Shown in pieces: positions 59,083-64,000 of a stretch of DNA of 64,000 nucleotides. Below the pieces are notes generated by a model. The model was given only the letters and a program-made list of their open reading frames with translations. It did no database searches and was not told the DNA's origin. Positions within the stretch are counted from its first letter, which is position 1, and the number at the start of each line of letters is the position of its first letter. Made by a program: the position numbers and the translations under genes. This stretch comes from JAAFJT01 sp043744275 (lineage in GTDB: Bacteria; Bacteroidota; Bacteroidia; Chitinophagales; Saprospiraceae). The stretch is from NCBI GenBank assembly GCA_043744275.1, contig JAYTUY010000173.1, positions 1 through 64,000 of the forward strand, written 5' to 3'.

Positions 59083-61890
59083 ATGAAAAACACGTTCCTT
59101 ACGGCACTCTTCTGTTGCCTCTTTTCAACCAATTTTCTGTTCGCTCAAACCCTCACGGATGCTATTCCAACAGACCCCTCAGTACGAAAGGGTGTTTTGC
59201 CGAATGGCATGACCTATTTTGTCAAAAAAAATGGTAAACCTGAAAAACGCTGCGAACTTCGCTTGGCTCTCAATGCTGGCTCTATGCTCGAATCCGATGA
59301 GCAACAAGGGCTTGCGCATTTTGTAGAGCACATGTGTTTCAATGGCACTAAAAATTTCAAAAAATCAGCCCTCGTGGACTTTTTGGAATCGGCAGGCGTC
59401 AAATTCGGTGCGCATCTTAACGCTTACACTTCGTTCGATGAAACAGTGTATATGCTCCAATTACCAACCGACAAAGAAGACCTTTTTCTGAAAGGCTTTC
59501 AAGTGCTCGAAGATTGGGCGCACAATGTCAGCTTCGATGCTGACGAAATCGAGAAAGAGCGCGGTGTCGTCATCTCCGAACGTCGAGGTCGCTTGGGCGC
59601 GGGCGAACGGATGCGCCTGCAATATTGGCCCACCTATTTTGAAGGCAGCCGCTATGCCGACCGCTTGCCGATTGGCACAATTGAAGTCTTGCAAGGTTTC
59701 AAACCAGAGACTTTGAAGAAATTTTATGCGGATTGGTATCGCCCTGAATTAATGGCGGTGTGTGCTGTCGGTGATTTTGATGTGGATAAAGTGGAGGCTT
59801 TGATTAAAACACAATTCGGCTCTATCCCCACCAATCCGAATGGTCCGAAACATCAACTTTTCGATGTGCCCGACCACAAAGGCTTGCGCATAGCGATGGC
59901 AACGGATGCAGAAGCCACCAACACCATTTTGCAACTCGGCTACAAGCACCCCCTCAGTAAAAGCAGCACTTTGGGCGATGTACGCAAGGGAATGGCAGCG
60001 TCTTTATTCAATAGTATGCTCGGCACTCGTTTTAATGAACTCATTAAAAAAGGTGGAACGCCGTTCTCATTTGCTTTCAGCGGTTACAATAATAATGTCC
60101 GCACTAAAAATGAGTTTTCTTCTTTCAGTGTGGTCACTGAAAAAGGCATCACAGACGGTTTGAAAATGATGCTCACTGAAAACGAACGCGTCAAACGCTA
60201 CGGTTTCACTGCTGGAGAACTTGATCGAGCCAAAAAGCAAATGATGGTCGGTATGGAAAAAGCGGTCAAGGAAAAAGACAAGACCGAATCAGCGAACCAC
60301 GTACAAAGCATGGTCAGTTCATTTTTAGAAGGCGAACCTATGATGGATGTGGAGTATGAATTTAATTTTTATAAAAAAAATATAGACGGCATTTCTTTAG
60401 AAGAAGTCAATGCTTTGGGTAAAAAATGGATTTCTGAAAAAGGCGACAACGCCACGCTCATTATCCAAGCTCCTAAAAAAGAAAGCGTGGTATTGCCTAC
60501 CGAAGAGGCTGTTCGCGCCATATTTGATGAAGTGGCGGCGGCAACTATCGCCCCACCAAAAGAAGAAGCCGTCATCACTGAATTGATGAAAACATTGCCA
60601 ACGGCGGGTAAAATTGTATCAGAAAAGAACAATGCAGCTTTGGGAATGAAAGAATGGACACTCTCCAACGGAGCAAAAGTCATCATCAAACCTACCACTT
60701 TCAAAAACGATGAAGTGATGTTTACGGCGTATAGCCCAGGCGGCTACACGATGTATCCTGTAGCGGACGATGATAATGGTGGCTTTGCCTCATTTGGCGT
60801 GGCATCGTCGGGTATTGCTGATATTGATGCCGTGTCGTTGCAACGGTTTATGACGGGTAAAATCGTGCGCGTTTCGCCCTATATCTCAGAACTTTTTGAA
60901 GGGATGAACGGCATGTTTTCGCCTAAAGATGCAATAACCGCTATGCAAATGACTCATCTTTATTTCACCTCTCCGCGCAAAGATGAAAAGATGTTCAAAA
61001 ATGTGTTGCAACAGCAAAAAGGCTTTATGGAAAATATGAGCAAAAGCCCTGAGGCAGCGTTCAGAGATTCAGTGACGGTGACCATGTACAACAATCACCC
61101 ACGACGCCAACCATCGAAAGCAGAGGATTTAGATAAAATAAACATCGAACGCGCTTACGATATTTATAAAGATCGCTTCGCTGATGCTTCGGATTTTACG
61201 TTCTTTTTTGTCGGCAATATAGACGAGGCGACTTTCCGCCCGTTGGTAGAAACGTACATTGCGAGCCTACCAACCAAAGGCAGAAAGGAAACTTTCACTG
61301 ACCCGAAAATAGAAACGACCAATAAAGAAATATCCAAAAATATCAAACGCGGCATCGAACCCAAGAGCCAAGTGCAACTCACTTACGTCGGCGACTATGA
61401 CTACAACCGTCGCAATAATTTTGAGATGAATGCGCTTGTCAAACTCTTGAGTATTAAATTGCGTGAAAAGATTCGGGAAGAAAAAGGCGGCACTTATGGC
61501 GTGGCTGTCTCACCCAACGTGACGAAATATCCGAAAGGTAAATATCAACTCACTGTCTCTTTTGGTTGCGCCCCTGAAAAAGCGGACGAACTGATGCAAG
61601 CCGCCCTCGCGGAAGTTGAAGACGTTATCAAAACGGGCTGCGACGATAAAAATATGGTGAAGGTGAAAGAGACTTTCCTCCGCGAACGCGAAACGGATTT
61701 GAAAGAAAACCGCTTTTGGATGTCTTATTTGTCGCAATCCTACCAAAACGGCTTGGATGTGATGGATATGCAACTCTATACAGCGTGGGTGAATGCTTTG
61801 ACGTCAAAAGACTTTAAGAAGATGGCGAAAAAGTATATCAAAAACGGTAAGCTCGTGAAGTTTATGCTCAAGCCTGATACGAAGGTGTAA
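59083..61890 (+). CDS. M16 family zinc metallopeptidase, exported
   Basis: 935 residues. Signal peptide MKNTFLTALFCCLFSTNFLFA. The first M16 domain has the inverted zinc site HFVEH (His79, Glu82, His83) and a downstream glutamate in EIEKERGVVISERRG. The second half (SKNIKRGIEPKSQVQLTYVGDYDY, KIREEKGGTYGVAVSP) is the inactive partner domain. Length fits two-domain pitrilysin-like periplasmic peptidases of Bacteroidota. Two motif copies (59175, 59950) lie inside. It is convergent with the E2 gene across a palindrome. Confidence 0.93.
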   Translation: MKNTFLTALFCCLFSTNFLFAQTLTDAIPTDPSVRKGVLPNGMTYFVKKNGKPEKRCELRLALNAGSMLESDEQQGLAHFVEHMCFNGTKNFKKSALVDFLESAGVKFGAHLNAYTSFDETVYMLQLPTDKEDLFLKGFQVLEDWAHNVSFDADEIEKERGVVISERRGRLGAGERMRLQYWPTYFEGSRYADRLPIGTIEVLQGFKPETLKKFYADWYRPELMAVCAVGDFDVDKVEALIKTQFGSIPTNPNGPKHQLFDVPDHKGLRIAMATDAEATNTILQLGYKHPLSKSSTLGDVRKGMAASLFNSMLGTRFNELIKKGGTPFSFAFSGYNNNVRTKNEFSSFSVVTEKGITDGLKMMLTENERVKRYGFTAGELDRAKKQMMVGMEKAVKEKDKTESANHVQSMVSSFLEGEPMMDVEYEFNFYKKNIDGISLEEVNALGKKWISEKGDNATLIIQAPKKESVVLPTEEAVRAIFDEVAAATIAPPKEEAVITELMKTLPTAGKIVSEKNNAALGMKEWTLSNGAKVIIKPTTFKNDEVMFTAYSPGGYTMYPVADDDNGGFASFGVASSGIADIDAVSLQRFMTGKIVRVSPYISELFEGMNGMFSPKDAITAMQMTHLYFTSPRKDEKMFKNVLQQQKGFMENMSKSPEAAFRDSVTVTMYNNHPRRQPSKAEDLDKINIERAYDIYKDRFADASDFTFFFVGNIDEATFRPLVETYIASLPTKGRKETFTDPKIETTNKEISKNIKRGIEPKSQVQLTYVGDYDYNRRNNFEMNALVKLLSIKLREKIREEKGGTYGVAVSPNVTKYPKGKYQLTVSFGCAPEKADELMQAALAEVEDVIKTGCDDKNMVKVKETFLRERETDLKENRFWMSYLSQSYQNGLDVMDMQLYTAWVNALTSKDFKKMAKKYIKNGKLVKFMLKPDTKV

Positions 61891-61893
61891 ATG

Positions 61894-61978
61894 ACACATA
61901 GTTTTGTCATTCAGGAGGAATCTCTTTTTATACATTTTAGAAGAAAAGAGATTCCTCCTGAATGACAAAACTATGTGT
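61894..61978. repeat. Perfect 35-bp palindrome, GTCATTCAG-AGGAATCTCTTTT family (copy 2)
   Basis: The arms 61894-61928 and 61944-61978 are fully complementary around a 15-nt loop. It shares GTCATTCAGNAGGAATCTCTTTT with 38560-38627. It lies between convergent genes and probably acts as a bidirectional terminator. Its outer end touches the last codon of the E2 gene. Confidence 0.93.
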
Positions 61979-61979
61979 A

Positions 61980-63401
61980 CTAAACAGTTCTATTCCCATC
62001 GAATTGCTCCAAATAATCCGCCACTCGCTTCAGGAAAGTACCACCCAAAGAACCATCCACTACTCGATGGTCATAACTCATGGATAGATACATCATCTGC
62101 CGCACTGCTATCACATCACCATATTCCGTTTCGATAACCGCCGGTCTTTTTTTAATAACCCCGACAGCCAATATCGCCACTTGCGGTTGATTGATGATAG
62201 GCGTACCCATAATATTGCCGAAGCCACCGACATTCGTGAGGGTGAAAGTGCCGCCTTGTACTTCTTCGGGCTTGAGTTTGTTGTTGCGCGCTCGATTGGC
62301 TAAATCATTGACTTGCTTCGTTAATCCCAACAAATTGAGCATATCCGCTCCTTTTATAACAGGTACAATCAAATTGCCATTGGGCATAGCCGTTGCCATA
62401 CCGATATTCAAGTCCTTTTTGACAATAATTTTACTCCCATCCACCGATGAATTGACCAAAGGGAAATCCCTCAGTGTTTTGCACACCGCTTCAATAAATA
62501 TAGGTGTGAAGGTCATATTCTCACCATATTTCTTTTGAAACTCGCCTTTCACTTTGTTGCGCCAATTGACCAAATTCGTCACATCCGCTTCTACAAACGA
62601 TGTGACGTGCGGGGCAGTGTGCTTCGACATCACCATATGATCGGCGATGAGCTTCCGCATCCTGTCCATTTCTATGATTTCGACATTGCCAGATGTACTA
62701 TGGGCAATGGGTAATGGGTGATGGGTAATGGGTGATGAATTATTGGTAATAGGTAATGGGTGATGGGTAATAGGTGAAGTTGTTCTATTTTGAACAAAAT
62801 TTAAAATATCGGATTTGGTGACGCGCCCGCTTTGTCCACTGCCTTCTATTTTATCTAATTCTACAACGCTCACATTTTCCTCTTTCGCAATGGTGCGCAC
62901 AAGAGGTGAGTAGAAACGATTGGGGATTTCGGATTTCGGATTTGTGATTTCGGATTTCGGACTTGGGGTTTCGTTCGATTTCAGAGTTGGGGTTTCGGAT
63001 TTCGGAGACACAATATCAGCATTTGTACGAGCATTGCCGACATCCGATGTTGTTTCAGATTTAACGCTGGTACTGCCGACATCCGACTTCCGACTTCCGA
63101 CTTCCGATGTTGTTTCAGACTCAACGCTGGCACTACCGACATCCGACATCTCAACTCCGAAATCCGAGCTGATAACGGCAATCACTTGACCGATAGGCAC
63201 GACGGCATTTTCTTCAAAAAGAATTTTAGTAATAATGCCCGATGCAGGAGAAGGCACCTCAGAATCCACTTTATCAGTGGCGATTTCGAGGATGGTTTCT
63301 TCTTCGTCCACATGGTCGCCAACTTTCTTTTTCCAAGAAAGAATGGTCGCTTCGGTAATGCTTTCGCCCAATTTGGGCATAATAAGTTCTACTTGAGCCA
63401 T
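61980..63401 (-). CDS. Dihydrolipoamide acyltransferase (E2 of a 2-oxoacid dehydrogenase)
   Basis: 473 residues. Lipoyl domain with the modified lysine in EIATDKVDSEV (Lys44), peripheral-subunit-binding domain (about 165-205: FYSPLVRTIAKEENVSVVELDKIEGSGQSGRVTKSDIL), and a catalytic domain ending SYDHRVVDGSLGG (His about 441). It is probably the succinyl or branched-chain/pyruvate E2, which I cannot separate by eye. Both linkers are unusual: they are encoded by heptanucleotide arrays, giving VGS/SETTS/DVG repeats before the binding domain and ITHHPLPIT repeats after it. A near-match of the signal motif lies at 62468. Confidence 0.93.
   Translation of the reverse strand: MAQVELIMPKLGESITEATILSWKKKVGDHVDEEETILEIATDKVDSEVPSPASGIITKILFEENAVVPIGQVIAVISSDFGVEMSDVGSASVESETTSEVGSRKSDVGSTSVKSETTSDVGNARTNADIVSPKSETPTLKSNETPSPKSEITNPKSEIPNRFYSPLVRTIAKEENVSVVELDKIEGSGQSGRVTKSDILNFVQNRTTSPITHHPLPITNNSSPITHHPLPIAHSTSGNVEIIEMDRMRKLIADHMVMSKHTAPHVTSFVEADVTNLVNWRNKVKGEFQKKYGENMTFTPIFIEAVCKTLRDFPLVNSSVDGSKIIVKKDLNIGMATAMPNGNLIVPVIKGADMLNLLGLTKQVNDLANRARNNKLKPEEVQGGTFTLTNVGGFGNIMGTPIINQPQVAILAVGVIKKRPAVIETEYGDVIAVRQMMYLSMSYDHRVVDGSLGGTFLKRVADYLEQFDGNRTV
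62698..62779. repeat. Heptanucleotide array inside the E2 gene (GGGTAAT/GGGTGAT)
   Basis: Units GGGTAAT, GGGTGAT and near variants. On the coding (minus) strand they give ITHHPLPIT-type linker repeats. Confidence 0.88.
62925..63152. repeat. Heptanucleotide-type arrays inside the E2 gene (GGATTTC and CCGACTT/CCGACAT)
   Basis: Units GGATTTC, CCGACTT and CCGACAT in the first linker of E2, giving KSE/SDVGS-like repeats. The longer stretch GTTTCAGAYTYAACGCTGGYACTRCCGAC is itself repeated (about 63052 and 63112). Confidence 0.85.
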
Positions 63402-63457
63402 TTTGTGAATTTAAAAAACTGAATTTAAATTTTGGTTTGTATTTGGTTGATAATCAA

Positions 63458-64000
63458 TCAATTATCATCTTTTACATTTAAAAAAGCAGCTATCTCGTTA
63501 TTTTCTAAGTTCATAACAGATACCTGTTTTGTTAGCCATGCAAGCCTTGTTTTCAGCCGTTGCACAATCGTTCCATTTCGAGCATCCCTTCTACGATTGA
63601 AGACATCAGGTCTTGTAGATAATTTATCCTTTTCGACCCAAACAACTACATGAATAGCCTTTTTATCATTTTGAATTAAAGATAAATACTTATTCCAAGT
63701 GTCTTTTTTATGCGTTGAATGTCTTGCACTATTTAAAATGCCAGCCAATGTATCCCTTACTTTTTGAGCGATTTCAATCGTAAGCGAATTGTGATTTTCT
63801 CTTTCCAAACGCTCCTTCGTTTCATCGTTTTCAGGGTCATTATTATCTCTATCTTTTTTTCTAAAATTTTTAATTTCAAAAAAAAATAATTTATCATTTT
63901 CCAAAATACCTATAAAGTCAACGGCTTTTGTTTCAGGAACTACATCGTTTATTTTTTTATAATCTACCTCTTTATCATATTTCATCAAATCAGACCAATA
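63458..64000 (-). CDS. Putative PD-(D/E)XK nuclease, paralogue of the 58440 protein (5' end outside the window)
   Basis: The reading frame continues past the window edge: YWSD precedes an internal Met. Compared with 58440, the aligned core is KAVDFIGILENDKLFFFEIKNF (D, E, K conserved), then IAQKVRDTLAGILNSARHS, then HVVVWVEKDKL and RLKTRLAWLTKQVSV. It therefore belongs to the same family and may have its own ATPase partner beyond the window. The visible part is about 180 residues. An array of E2-linker-type repeats does not reach it. Confidence 0.75.
   Translation of the reverse strand, partial: YWSDLMKYDKEVDYKKINDVVPETKAVDFIGILENDKLFFFEIKNFRKKDRDNNDPENDETKERLERENHNSLTIEIAQKVRDTLAGILNSARHSTHKKDTWNKYLSLIQNDKKAIHVVVWVEKDKLSTRPDVFNRRRDARNGTIVQRLKTRLAWLTKQVSVMNLENNEIAAFLNVKDDN

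Overview
The window reads as one chromosomal segment of a Bacteroidota bacterium, probably a free-living, gliding-type member of the Saprospiria/Chitinophagia/Cytophagia side of the phylum. The evidence is a type IX secretion (T9SS) sorting domain, a gliding-motility-associated C-terminal domain, SprB-type repeats, two giant secreted Ig-repeat proteins, Bacteroidota-style TAnnTTTG -7 boxes, weak or absent Shine-Dalgarno sequences, and moderately AT-rich DNA. No rRNA, tRNA or CRISPR array was seen.

Layout. 0-7.3 kb: photolyase, M14 peptidase, glycosyltransferase, a ParE-type toxin-antitoxin pair and an ABC exporter. 7.7-16.1 kb: a 2792-residue secreted protein with 22 tandem Ig-like repeats. 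16.4-19.9 kb: an accessory island with an ORF6N gene beside a palindrome array, a degraded PIN toxin, a Uma2 protein, an orphan antitoxin and a repeated terminator block. 19.9-29.1 kb: valyl-tRNA synthetase fused in frame to a Schlafen AlbA_2/ATPase-type protein and flanked by a duplicated valS 3' end, then an N6-adenine methyltransferase with a PD-(D/E)XK partner and two uncharacterised genes. 29.2-32.9 kb: two paralogous histidine kinases. 33.2-38.5 kb: pgi, recX, an EAD-CHAT protease, a histidine phosphatase and lysA. 38.7-47.8 kb: a T9SS-sorted protein and a 2689-residue Ig/SprB/dockerin-like protein. 48.7-55.9 kb: repeats and an RND efflux operon. 56.2-64 kb: a carboxypeptidase-regulatory-like protein, an AAA ATPase with a putative nuclease, an M16 peptidase, a 2-oxoacid dehydrogenase E2, and, running off the edge, a second copy of the putative nuclease.

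The most striking feature is not a gene. The non-palindromic 10-mer TACTGAGGGG (wider form WWTACTGAGGGGGT) occurs exactly about 50 times, on both strands, in intergenic DNA and in many CDSs in several reading frames, where roughly 0.1 copy is expected by chance. Density (about one per 1.3 kb), AT-rich flank, indifference to reading frame and placement just after terminators all resemble the DNA uptake sequences of Neisseria and Pasteurellaceae. I propose it as a candidate uptake or other genome-wide signal sequence; no competence gene lies in the window, so function is inference.

Other unusual features are heptanucleotide arrays (some encoding protein linkers), several families of long perfect palindromes, a palindrome shared between the ORF6N coding sequence and its upstream region, and a duplicated putative nuclease family next to an AAA ATPase that may be a defence module.
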